From assembly GCA_040954595.2 (NCBI GenBank), contig CM082578.2:7378001-7442000 (forward strand): a stretch of DNA of 64,000 bases. The letters run 5' to 3'. Source of the DNA: Balanoglossus misakiensis. Lineage: Eukaryota; Hemichordata. Of the stretch, positions 1-12,274 are shown piece by piece. The notes beneath the pieces are model-generated. The model did not search any database. It saw only the letters and a program-made list of their open reading frames with translations, and had not been told where the DNA came from. A program made the translations under genes and the position numbers. Each line of letters opens with the position of its first letter. The stretch's first letter is position 1.

Positions 1-1908
1 GTCAACAACAATTGTTGTTTTGACCACATTAATTTACATGACTGACAGCGTTGAATATTAACATAATTATGTTTAATTTGTACACTAAGCTTCAACTGCC
101 CTCTTGCAATATCCCCACCAAGAACATCACTAAATCTTTGTGAACAAGCTCGAGTACGATGATGTCATCAAACTTTCATTGGCCAGTTAAACCAGACCTT
201 CATCGTTGATTGGACAGCGTTGTTTACTTATTTGCAGGCGTAGATCAAATGTATACATCGGATTTGTCTCATTACAACTGAGGTCAGACATGCAGGGGAA
301 ATTAAATATGACAATACAGACGCCCGCGATCAATGAACGACGGGATGAGGGCATCAGAAGGGCACCGAAAAAGAAATGCCATTTGGTTCATCCCCACCCC
401 TCAGTAAAAAACATCAAGCGCCAAAACTGCGCCCAACATTTACAGCTAATGCGCCATTTATTCGCTCACCAATATCGCTAATCACCCAGCAAAGTCTCCG
501 AGTCTTTGCAATACGCCGAAACAATCATGTATGAAGCTACTTTGACCAAAATGTAAACCGACATCAAGCGCTGGAATTCGAAGCGATAGCGTTTAGCATC
601 ACTGGCGAAAATGGTTACACTTGTGACGAGGCAATTTTTGTGAATTTCGTCGACACATACTCAAGATGATTCGTAAAGAGGACTTTAATGAGCAAAACCC
701 AAAATAAGTTTTTTAGATATTTAGGTTGTACATTGCGTTTGAAGGCCTTGAAGCGATGGGGTTTTCTGTATTCAACTTCTGTATCCTCGTAACAGAAGCA
801 CACGACCGTCATTCTTTTCTCAAGATGCATTTAATTTTATTCGATTTTAAGTTTTCATTTCAACACGTTTCGCCCGATCTCTCATGCAATCTCTGAAAAG
901 GAGTCACAAACTACGTGCGTGTTTTCGGCTCCGATAGACCCATGGTTTGCGCCGCTCGCTTGGGTTCTATCCGACCTCATTGAAATGGTCACGGAAGCTT
1001 TGGGTGTCGTAGGTTCGAGGCCTCGAGTATTCTCGTTTACGTGCAATACATGAGAAAATGGTGGCGGGTTTATCACACCCACATCACGAAAATAGTGGCC
1101 ATTTTATTTCAGACGTTTTTGATCGCAAGGCATCTTTTTTGTTTGAATACGGCTTTAATTGTTCTCCTTCGCTGTAATCTATGAAATAGGATCACACGTT
1201 GACCATATTTTCTGTCGGGACACGTTTCAATGTCACAAAATGTTCAAAATACATGTATATGGCACACTGCGACGTAATTTATTCCCGACCGAAAAGATGA
1301 TGGGCAGGGTGGAGTATTGGGGTCCAGAAAGGCCCACCGACACAGAGCGAATTATAGTCATTTTGCCCAAGGACCTATAGGCCTAATTCAACTTAAAAAA
1401 AACATACTATATTGAACAACGAATAGCAACACTCAAACCAACACTAAAATGAAGATGTATACAAAAATCACACAAAGTCTAAGTTCAGTCCGCAGTCTTG
1501 CCTTGTTCATTTATTTTCTCAGATTTTGTTATATTTTCTATATTCGCTTATTTCCTTGTTACATGTATATGCTTATTTTCCTGTTATTTCCGGGAAAAGA
1601 AGTTATTACGGTAACCCTTAAAAATGATCGGAATTGTTAATTTTTGGATCATCCTGTGTATGTATAATGAAAAATCCGCGATATACATGTAATATAGGGG
1701 TCACCACGCTTGTTTTTGAAATACAGAGCCATAAATGTAGTCGATAGAAGAACACACCAATGGTTTGTCTATGGGCAAAAAAATTAACGCAATTTATCTC
1801 AAAATAGAGAAGGGTGACCACACGATTTTATTTGACCGATGAATTTATATTTACTGGACTGAGCTATGTGTAAAATTTCGTTAAAATGACAATAGTAGAA
1901 GTTTGTTT
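1..1908. other. Intergenic, no gene recognised
   Basis: No open frame in this stretch resembles a known protein, and I see no exon flanked by good splice sites with coding-like content. The area near 990-1040 has a GGTTCGA word reminiscent of a Pol III B box, but no cloverleaf could be built around it. Confidence 0.6.
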
Positions 1909-1911
1909 TCT

Positions 1912-2169
<258 letters not shown>

Positions 2170-4524
2170 GTAATCCTATGGGAAAAAGACTCTCGAGCAC
2201 TGTTTATCAGTTTATATTCTGCGCGTACATCCTTAATACATTCTTTATGGCATGAAAAAGGTAAAAAAAATGGGGAAGCTGATTTAAGTATCCTATGTAA
2301 AACCGAGAGGAGCAATTCCACGTTTCTTAGGGGTATTCCGGTTTCTCGTTAGGCCTACAAGTGAACTTTTTTGTGAAATCCTTCGGCTCTCCCGGCGCCG
2401 ATATATGAAAGTAGTATTAAATGGCACTGCTTAATGGCAAGAGACGCCGTATTGAACAAGAGACGTCACATCTAACCTTCGAATATGTCACGTATCCCGT
2501 CATCATGCACAGAAGAATGGGCGAGCGAGTCAAGGTGGCTTTGCCACCTTGGTTATTCATCCTAGGAGGTCATTAGCAAACGACCCAAGGTTGCAGTTAC
2601 TGGTCTTTGTAACCAAAGAATCGTTCCTTTTATTCGAGGTGTATCACGTCAATGTATCGAAAACTCAACAAAATAAAACATTTGGCAGCCTGGGCACTCA
2701 TGTTGGATGACATATACTAGGAATTGGAACGTGTCTCTTTTTTGCGTGTCTTGGTGTCAAGTGTATTTCCCAAAGCTGAATGTACATGAAAACCAGAATC
2801 GAGGCAATTTGGATGTAAATTGAGCGAAACGTGCATCAAATTAGACCCCCAAGGGAACACTGGAATTGGGAGCCACGGTCAGACGACGCCACGCTTTTGA
2901 CACAATCTTGGGATTATCCAGCATTATCCTGATGACGATTTCGCAGTCATTCAACCACATAAGCCGTGAAAAAATACCAGGTTCACACAGGGTAAAATTT
3001 TACCTGGTTCAGACAGGGAAAAATTTGAGACACTATCCTTACACCAGCTCAGGTCTGGCCGGCAAAGCCGTCTCATATGTAAACCGTTTCAGAACCACTG
3101 AAAACCAAGTTGAACCCGTATGGACGCAGTTTCGCTGGAACCAGCGAAGTTCGCGAAAAATTGATCGTTCGCGAAACACGGTAGTACGTGGTTGAATATT
3201 GGATCAAACGTGACGTTGGTGGCGAAAATCTATTGCGGGAAACAGCATGGAAAGCGTATGTGGCCACAAAGTAATAAACAAATGAATATCCGCTGCTCCA
3301 CTGAAATCTTCTGCTCGTCATCTCCCGTATCAAACATCACCATGTTCAATTACAAAAACCACAATAGCTCTATTTTATGGTAACATCAGCCTTGATGGGA
3401 GTGACAGAATAAATTGTCGGATACAAAAAATCGTTATAACCGAGGCCTACTCCATGCCAACCCGCTACTGCTGGACCTGATGTCGATGGAGTTTGCTGTG
3501 GGCAATACAAGACCCGCTGTTTCAAAAGCTCCGTGACCAAATGCATACGCAGTGTATCAAAATAACGACTCCGTTCGTCGAGGGGGACGTGAACGCATGA
3601 AAGACTTCTGCGGCGCCGTGCTCTGTGACAATAATACACACAAAATCGGAGCGCGGTAATTGGTTGACCGTAGTCGAGTCTGCGCTCAAATAACGCGTTT
3701 GAAAAAAAATCGCGTCGCTTTTGTTATACTAGAAGTCTTTCCTGGCCCGAGGGATTGTGGGAACGAGCTGACTTTCAGCGGATGATAATAACAAACAAAA
3801 GTCAACCGGTGTAGGCAGTGCTAGCCTTGCGCAGAGTGACGACGCACATCTAGTGTTCGGCTTGCAGTTGCATAAATCTTCAGAGACGAGACGAAACGAG
3901 TAAAGCACCCTTCCTTATATTGACAGCATCAGCAGAAACTGAACACTTTATCCTTTTCGCACGGAAGATTCTTGAAAAGGTAAGTTTCTATCGATGATAC
4001 ATAGGAACATTCTCCCCATTACATCATCAACTATGAACAGATTACCACTTTGTATTTTCCGCGTTGTATTTCAGATTTTCTTAGGGATTCTCAAGCTCAA
4101 TGTTCTGACCAACTAGCTAAGCGCGAAAACTTCACCCGTTCTTCGAAATGTATGTCAGTCTTTGTTTTAGCTCTAAAGTCGCCATAATTCAAAATGTTCA
4201 CACGTATTCTTTCATTTATTTTTAAGTTACTCTTGGCGATTTACCTTCATGAAATATTAGCAGACAAACGTGTTTCTTTCTTCCGCACTTACCCCTATCA
4301 TAGATATATTAATACTGTTGGGATTTCTTAAACATTACCACGTCTCTTCGTTTCTTAGTCTAACTTATGTTTTTCTTTCGTTTTAATATAAACCCCCAAT
4401 CCGCGCTTTTTGTGGATTGTATTCGCCTGCTTTCTACTAAGTATGAGTGCTTATGCGATCCCTAAACCCCGGCTATTTCCCTTCATCAGTTGCAAACCTC
4501 TGTCCGCACGCTTAGTTGTTTGAC
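2170..4524. other. Intergenic, only a weak 5' exon candidate
   Basis: No coding exon recognised. The segment 3840-3979 is the only part that looks like a transcript start, because of a strong donor; it is listed separately. Confidence 0.5.
3880..3979 (+). promoter_or_regulatory. Candidate 5' non-coding exon with donor
   Basis: A strong consensus donor (AAAAG followed by gtaagt) begins at 3980, after a stretch with a TATA-like word (gcataaat, about 3869). The first coding exon of the GABA-B-like gene at 12,275 is preceded by a splice acceptor at 12,267, so that gene should have an upstream non-coding exon. This is one candidate, 8.3 kb away. The link is inference and the 5' edge is a guess; transcript data would be needed to place it. 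Confidence 0.2.
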
Positions 4525-5495
4525 TAGTCCTGTTTCAAAATGACCTACATTACAGGTCCTATGCACACGTATTACATGTTCTGATTGGTTTATCCGCTTC
4601 TCTAAGGTCCACTTGCGGCTCGCTGATTGGAGGGACCTTATGTGTTAGGTCTTATTACTATGTATTATTCACCAGACCTTGTAGGTTAGGTCTTATTACT
4701 ATGCATTATTCACTTTACAGCTCCCTGATTGGTTAATGTGTAGGTCTGGTCCTCCAGTGTTCACTGCCTCATTATGCAGGACCTTGTAGGTTAGGTCTTA
4801 TTAATATGTATTTATTCACCATACAGCTCCCTGATTGGTTAACATGTCAGTCTGTATGGCCAGATGTTACACGAAGTGATGCGCTGAAAGGCATTACGTA
4901 ACAAAACACTAGCCCATTTCAACAAACCGCCACTGGAAATAAATGCGAAATTTCTCCTGGCAATTTTTATTTCGAGTATCTAGTTCACAGTTTCACATAA
5001 AATGCCATGAATAGTGTGAAGGAAAATGTGAAATCCAATCATTATATGAGTGCCTTTCTTTATACACTGGGATCGATCACGAGCTTCGACCACGCGCAGG
5101 TAGCATGCCAGACAGAATACGACAACAGTATTCAGAAAGTACAAAAGACTTTGCATAACGAGGCAGTGAAAACTGGAGACCTACACATTAACCAATCAGG
5201 GAGCTGAAAATTGAATAAATACATATTAATAAGACCTAACCTACAAGGTCCTGCATAATGAGGCAGTGAACACTGGAGGACCAGACCTACACATTAACCA
5301 ATCAGGGAGCTGTAAAGTGAATAATACATAGTAATAAGACCTAACCTACAAGGTCTAGTGAATAATACATAATGATAAGACCTAACACATAAGGTCCCTC
5401 CAATCAGCGTGCCGCAAGTGGACCTAAGATTACCAGATGGACCAATCACAGATGTCGGTACATATGTCATGGACCTGACTTATGAAACAGGACTA
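4525..5495. mobile_element. Foldback inverted-repeat element, about 970 bp
   Basis: The left part (4525-4850) and right part (about 5178-5495) are imperfect reverse complements, from TAGTCCTG at the left tip to CAGGACTA at the right tip. Each arm contains subrepeats: a unit with the words gaccttgtaggttaggtc and ctccctgattggttaa occurs twice in direct orientation in the left arm, and its complement occurs twice in the right arm. The centre (about 4851-5177) is unrelated single-copy-looking DNA without a transposase frame. This is the layout of a non-autonomous foldback or MITE-like DNA transposon. No clear target-site duplication was identified, so the exact ends and superfamily are uncertain. 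Confidence 0.8.
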
Positions 5496-6142
5496 CTTCG
5501 ACATTCATGGGACATATGCGGCGAATCTTTGCACCCAGCACATCCCCGCGCGCAGACGCTTTCTCATCACCATGACCGAGTCGTTATAGTTCCGTCCGTC
5601 AAAACAGTAGCCCGGTATATAAGATACTTGATCTAACATTTTGTCCATTATAGAAAGAAAAATATAATATTTAATAGAGTGTGACGAACTATTTCAGATT
5701 TTAGATTCTGTGTGGAAGTTTTCTAACTGACTGTCCCGATATGGTCACAAACTGCGAATTTTCAGCTTTGAACCCACTCGAATTTGACCGTTCGCCGCCG
5801 AGAACGGGATCAGGAAACACACACAGAACATTCACCATGGACTCAGTTTTTTGCCAGAAGATGGCACCAACCAGATGGCATTCCGTTCGTGAGGGGTGGA
5901 ACCAGCAAGCTGGTCAGCAGAGTACTATTTTGTGTTGCAAGCTATACTTGATTGTTTAATGATCGAAATATCCGTTGCAAAATGTTGAAGCTTAAAGCTC
6001 CTGTAGCTGCCAAATTTCACATATTTTTTCCACAGTAAAAAAACTTCAAATATATTCCCTTTGCATTTGCATTATTTTGTCATCTCTTGGCGACGCATAC
6101 CACGAAAGATGCACATTGTTTGTATGGAGGCTGATTTAATCG
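5496..6142. other. Intergenic, no gene recognised
   Basis: Only short chance open frames occur here. No splice-flanked coding exon or RNA gene was recognised. Confidence 0.5.

Positions 6143-6204
<62 letters not shown>
6143..6204. repeat. (GTCT)n tetranucleotide array
   Basis: About 62 bp of GTCT repeats, decaying into GTAC and GTAT words just downstream. Confidence 0.97.
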
Positions 6205-8040
6205 ACTGTCTGTATGTACTGTGCGTGCGTGTGTCATTTGTAATCCTTGGTGAAAAATACGTCACATGACACGAAAGGAATAATTTATAATGTTTAACTC
6301 GCAGGAACGGCATCGGAAATGCCTATTTTACATCTTTATGTCACGCGGGCATGAAAAGTAATAATCAGCATTTTCTTCGCGGAAAATGTAACGAAGGTCG
6401 GCTTTCAAGCTTATAAACCACGATGTATGTCTGCCGGCGAATCATCAACCACTTAGGTGTATTGCTGATATGAAAAATACATTTATTACCAGATAGCGGC
6501 TGGTGCATATCAATAATGCAAAATGCAATCCCTTTCCACTTCTCGCACGATATTCGCTGTCTAGATCCACCTAACTGTATCACTTACCGTGTTACAATGG
6601 CTGATCGGGTTTAGAATCAGCTCAATCAGTATCCAAGCAAAAGTAATTCTGCATCCCAAGTCAAGCGCGCATATTTTGCCGAGACAGCATGATAAGACTT
6701 TGTAGATGAATATACACATATATATTCACGGACAAATCAAAATAAGACAAAATGACCTTCACGCTTACATTAAGGTAGTACGCGCGCCGGGGAGAGATTT
6801 AATTATTTAAAAAAAGCAATTCTCCACACCTCCCAATTCTGTGTTATATTAAATCGTGTGGTATTTGTTTTAAAACAAAGAAGAAAACTGGGCGTTCATG
6901 AAAATTACAAAGATTAAACACAGAGAATGGCGGCCGTTTTGAATTTTCAATTTGAGACAATTCGCTGCACGGTACGGAGACCCCCATTTTTATTCTCAAT
7001 TTTAAGAGAGAATATCTCAAAGTTGTCTTGAGCAAAACATGCGAGAATGTTTAAGACTGACTTTCGAGGCACATTCTACCTTTAAGTTAACACTTGAAAC
7101 AGGTACGTCTGAAAAAGAAGTAAATTGTGTGTACACTCTGTATTCTCTGGTTGGCGACTTGTGTTCGTGAGAGTTGATTTGGCCGTGTCTGATAGACCCT
7201 TTAACGTCTCTCAGAGAACTCCGTTAAATACAAATGTACATGTACACTATAGAAGCGTAAGTAACAGTCCTTCAAGTAATCAATTCTCAGGGACACGTTG
7301 AACAACCAGGTCAGTAGGTACTTCCAACTGAGTTCAACTAGGCGAACATAATCTGTCGTGGCGAGTACGCGACGAAGTACTCTACTATATATCGGGAAAA
7401 TCGAAGCACGTTTTAGTCAATGGTCCGGGCCATGCACCGGACGAGTGATTGTCCATCATCGATCAGTTGACAGTTTGTGCATCGTGGTCCTGTGAGCGGG
7501 CTAAGATTATTCAATGTCACGTGACGGTAGTAGAAATATTGTGTTGAAGGAGAGACAAGACGATCGATGTAGTACACTGACGCAGACTAGCAAATTCGCC
7601 TCCCAGCGGGCCAGTGGACCGTTACAGTGTCGTTCTTTAGACGCACTTTTCCGGTGAAGTCAAATTGAGCATGAAACACACAATTTCCGCTCGCTCGCCA
7701 GTATACAATGTACTAGCCGTGGAAGATGGGTTCTTTTACTGTAAACGTTCCTAGGTCTTGTTGATCGGCTAGAGAAAAACATATTCGCCTGAGTGTGGCC
7801 CGGGGCAGGGATTTCAATCAAATCAGAAATGAATCCAGTCTAAGCTAATCATAAACATTGTTTGGGGGCATGTACGCGTACTACGAGAGCGTGGAATTTG
7901 TCTCTTCGCATAGGATTACATTGTGAATCGCTAGAAAACTCAAATAGGGGAACAAAAAATCCACATATAAAAGAAATGACAATACTTTCAATTCGTACAT
8001 CCGTAAGTAGACAATAGTCAGTATGTCTCACGCCATGAAA

Positions 8041-8041
<1 letters not shown>
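6205..8041. other. Intergenic, no gene recognised
   Basis: Open frames are all short and of low-complexity or random composition. Nothing here supports a coding or RNA gene. Confidence 0.5.
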
Positions 8042-8100
<59 letters not shown>

Positions 8101-8101
8101 A
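8042..8101. repeat. (AAC)n trinucleotide array
   Basis: About 20 copies of AAC/CAA. It gives a poly-Leu frame on the minus strand and poly-Gln or poly-Asn frames on the plus strand, which are artefacts. Confidence 0.97.
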
Positions 8102-11100
8102 GCAGCGAAACAACGTATGTGCTATCGACCAACGTTTCGAGCTAAACTGGGCCTCGCTATGAGTTGTGGGTTCGTTACCATAAATATTGTTGTTGATTAG
8201 TCAGCGACTGTGAGGAGAAAAAACTCGTTTTCGTGGTGTACGTGTTATCTGTGATTTGAGGAAATGTCTGTGAAAAACCTTTTTTTTTCATTGAATAATA
8301 TGATTGTCGATACACGGCAAAGCGGAGATGTTCGATACACACGTGACATGAAGTGTACGTGCGCTGAACGCTGACTTGTGTTTTTTTTTTGTCGCTAAGA
8401 ATGACATACACGGCCTCGAATGTGCCTGGAAGCCAAAGGAAATCTCCAAACAGTATTATCTGTGAGTGATTTTGAATTCATAATTTCACTTTTAAAGGTA
8501 TAGTGTGATATACATGTAATCGCTCGAAATGTTTCCTTGACAACCTCGAACTAGAATTTCGAGCAGTACAGATTTTATGACGCTCATTATTTTTATCCAA
8601 ATGAACATGTAATGTGGCAGGTAAATTTAAATGCGTCATGTCCATTTTTATTCTTGCATTGTCGGTAATATATGTACAATCACTTCGAAATATTTTGTTA
8701 ATCGGTAGGTTTCTTTCCGTTCGATACTTGTTAAAAATAGTCAAAAGGCCACAAGCCGATATTTCTACGGCCTGAAATTTCCACCAAGAGGTCAGTTGAC
8801 CTTGGTATGAGGCAACTACATACGTCTTGGCCTTCCTTTGTTGAGGATTGCATGAATCATTTATTATGTGACCCGAGTTCCGCATGCAGCTGTAACTGAT
8901 TTGCCAGCTGTTTGGTTTTTGTTACACTCACCATGGGTAGTTAACGGCGAGGATGCAGCGATGAAAAGAGACAATAGACAATACGTTCGACGTCACCATG
9001 GGTACAGTACATGTAGCTACGGCGGACGTGAGATACGTTTACTAACTTACATGTACATGGTCCCTGCATCCCCAACATTGTCGCAAAGAAACGCGACAAG
9101 AATTATATAGCATCGGCCGCGGCACTGGGGATGCTGGCCTGGGTGTCTTCAAGAATATGTCGGGCAGTCAAGCAGGGAGGATACTGAAAGACATCGCAAA
9201 GATAAACCAAATACCTCCCAGCCTGGCGAACATCCTTCTGTGACAGAGAAAACATAGCGACACCTCTCCACAATGATGCAGTGAAAGCCTTTGGATACAA
9301 AGATGTAATCGAATTAAAGTCCGACCAGCTCTCTGACGAACGTCACAAAAGAGGAAACAGTCAAAGAAACGGCGTCTGGGGTTCTATCCGCCCTACAGAA
9401 GAAGCATCGTGACCAACATCGGAAGTACGTTATTGGTAGCGATCTCAAACATATACATTGTACTAGTAAATCGTGACTTCAAACATTTTCTTTTCCATTT
9501 TATTCTGTCCGCCATCCAACAGGCGACAGTCCAATTACAGCATAAGGTATCCATCACTCCAGGGTAAGGACGACGCCATATAAAGTACAATGCCTTGGTC
9601 TCAAGCGCACAGAACCGCGAAATCTCCGAAGCTCGATCTTAGCATTTTCTTGATTCCTCTTGACCTTTTCGCATAATTTGTTTTTGTGAACTGTATAACA
9701 TTCTACTGAACTTCATTTGAGACCGTTCCACCCCCTGGGGGCGCTGCTCTCAAACGGTTTCAGTTTAACCTTTCAAATTATAACCACTGTCTAACAGGTA
9801 AATTATGCCCAATCATCATTCTCTCCGCTATAGCCGGGAACACCCAGGGGGTAACATTTAGATCTTGTTACCGTTTTACATATGTGTACCACATTGCTTT
9901 CACATCACTTTCCAAAGTCAGAGTAAATTGACATTATCTATCACACAATCCTGTTGCCATTGGGTACGGTAGCCTGTACACGTATGAGTAAAATTCATAG
10001 CGGAAAAGTTACAAACTGTCTGCACTTATCAGAAATATACTACCCTCTGGAAATGTTGTTACCATAGAGACGCCTCACTACACAAACAGGAAAATGATCA
10101 GAGCTGCCTTTTTTGGGGGGGGGGTACATACATTTGCAATAATATTTGCTGGACAGTTCACAAGTTCACATATATATGATCAATAAGAGTATCCGACACC
10201 GGGCGAGTTGGAACAAGTTGCTCAAAATTAAGGGACTCCATTGCTTCGTATAACGTATGCCTCCATGCGGAGTCCAGTATATTCAGATTAAAATCCTCCC
10301 AAGATAAACAGCCTCGATGATTGATTCAATGTCCTTGTTGACAGAGGCAGTAATAGTAGGCGGTCTATAAACACCAACAATGATAATTGTGCAGGCGTTT
10401 CTAAGGGAAATTTCAAACAATAGTTTCAATATCACTACGTCTGCGTGACACTTAATAATCACATGTACTTTTACGTCTCCCGAGGCTTTGTGTAGCCCGT
10501 ATGAAGGCCCACACGGGGCTTGGATGAGCTGTGCAACTTCCCCGCACTAACTGGGGTCATCCAGAAATGACCGAGTATACCGGAGAGCGGGCGGGTGGTC
10601 ATTGATCTCAACACGCGGGGAACGATTCGCCTTTCTTCGCACTGGTTGACTCGGAGTTGAACTTTCTTTTGGACGCCACTGACGTGACAAGTTCATTGCC
10701 CCCTATGTTTAGCGCCCGCTGTATCCACATGTTGACCAAATATACAGTACCCTGCGAACTGGAAACCTATTACCAATTTTAAAATCGAAAATGATTCTCA
10801 CAACCTTGGCGGAAGAGAGATTATTAAGTCTATCATTTCAATTTTCTCCATTTCAAGATCCTGACATTTCGCTTCTCCATTAAGCCGATTTTTCTGATGT
10901 ATATAGAAGTGATTGTGTCTGCCGTCTCATCTGCTAAAAGGTGACCAGACGCTGCAGGTCTCCAGCGCGAGTTCTTTTATTACAATTATCGTAATTGGCG
11001 CATGAGCTTGAGCAGATGCAGTCTTTTTTCAAAAAAATCCCTTGTGATTCTGTCTCTGACGTACACAATATATATATGCTATTTTTTGCCACAGGGTAGC

Positions 11101-11931
11101 AAGTATACACGCACCAATCACTCACCGGGAGGTCATCGCATTCAAAGTGCAACAAAATATTCACAAAGTGGCTAAAATGAAAGTGAACGGGAGGGGGGAG
11201 AAAGCAACAAATGTGCATATTTACTTGCATGCCCATTTTACAATTAATACATGCTAAACGTATCTCTGTTTTTTTAGTTCCAAGTCAGATTTAACTCATT
11301 TGTCACGTGCACTGTGTTCTCGTGTAGAAATCAAGGTGTTTACAGTAAATCATCGTTGCCGCAACGTAAGTGTAAGTTCATCTGAACACACTAATTAAAA
11401 AACGTGTATCAGAACCCAACTGGGATCATTCCCTCTCAAGAGAGTCCAATAGCATCAGTGCACGACAATGGAACGCGCACGTCATACCCCTGGCCTGAAT
11501 ACTGCCCCCCCACACCTTCAACAGAGGGAACGGATTTTGCGCATACTCCCACCTTGTTTTCCAGTCTTCACAGTAACTCTTTACATCATCAAAGACGCAC
11601 GAATGTCAACAGTGACGTCAGTTTCAAAGGTTCAAATACGTTCTGTTTCAAAGGTTACCTTACTTTTGACCACAGGCTGAAGAAGAGTATAGTTCTAGAC
11701 TTCTTGTGGCCAAAGGCATTTTTTATAGATATGTGTCTGGTGCTCATTTTATTCTTCACGTTTACGTACATTTATATGTTGTTTTGCAATGAAGTAAAGG
11801 ATTAGCATTATTTAAGACACACTACTCATACCGTATAAAAAACGGCCACGTATTCTATGCTTATTATTTTCAAATACAAATTGAGCTAGTTGATAATGCG
11901 TTTTTCTTCGAGGTACACATTCCTCAATGAC
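8102..11931. other. Intergenic, no gene recognised
   Basis: Several open frames of 60-135 codons occur (for example minus strand 8478-8885 and plus strand 11404-11805), but none shows a domain, a signal peptide with a plausible mature region, or conserved-looking composition. A G run lies near 10,115-10,125. The stretch 9110-9400 has a fairly protein-like reading broken by stops and could be an old repeat or gene fragment, but I cannot name it. Confidence 0.45.
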
Positions 11932-12205
11932 GCATACATACATACATACATACATACATACATACATACATGCATGCATGCATGCATACATGCATACATG
12001 CATACATACATGCATACATGCATACATACATACATACATACATACATACATACATACCTACATACATACATACATACATACATACATACATACATACATA
12101 CATACATACATACATACATACATACATACATACATACATACATACATACATACATACATACATACATACATACATACATACATACATACATACATACATA
12201 CATAC
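11932..12205. repeat. (CATA)n array with CATG variants
   Basis: About 274 bp of CATA repeats, with CATG units mixed in between about 11,970 and 12,020, ending in a short CG-alternating tract. It stops about 60 bp before the splice acceptor of the first coding exon of the GABA-B-like gene. Confidence 0.98.
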
Positions 12206-12274
12206 GCGCGCGTATTGAATTTAAAGTATGTTACCACATATTGCGATTTTCTGTCTTCCTTTTGCAGATATATT

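Noticed and set aside
8478-8885. 135-codon minus-strand frame
   Set aside because: No recognised domain or neighbouring exon, and the sequence begins with ttaaaggtatagt, a word seen at ends of interspersed repeats, so a repeat fragment is more likely.
9110-9400. Protein-like reading (GVFKNMSGSQAGRILKDI and neighbouring frames)
   Set aside because: It breaks into three frames with stops within 300 bp and has no donor or acceptor that would repair it. It may be a decayed fragment, but I could not name a source.
11404-11805. 133-codon plus-strand frame with a hydrophobic end
   Set aside because: No family resemblance, no splice context, and a local duplication of gtttcaaaggtt; composition looks like non-coding DNA upstream of the receptor gene.
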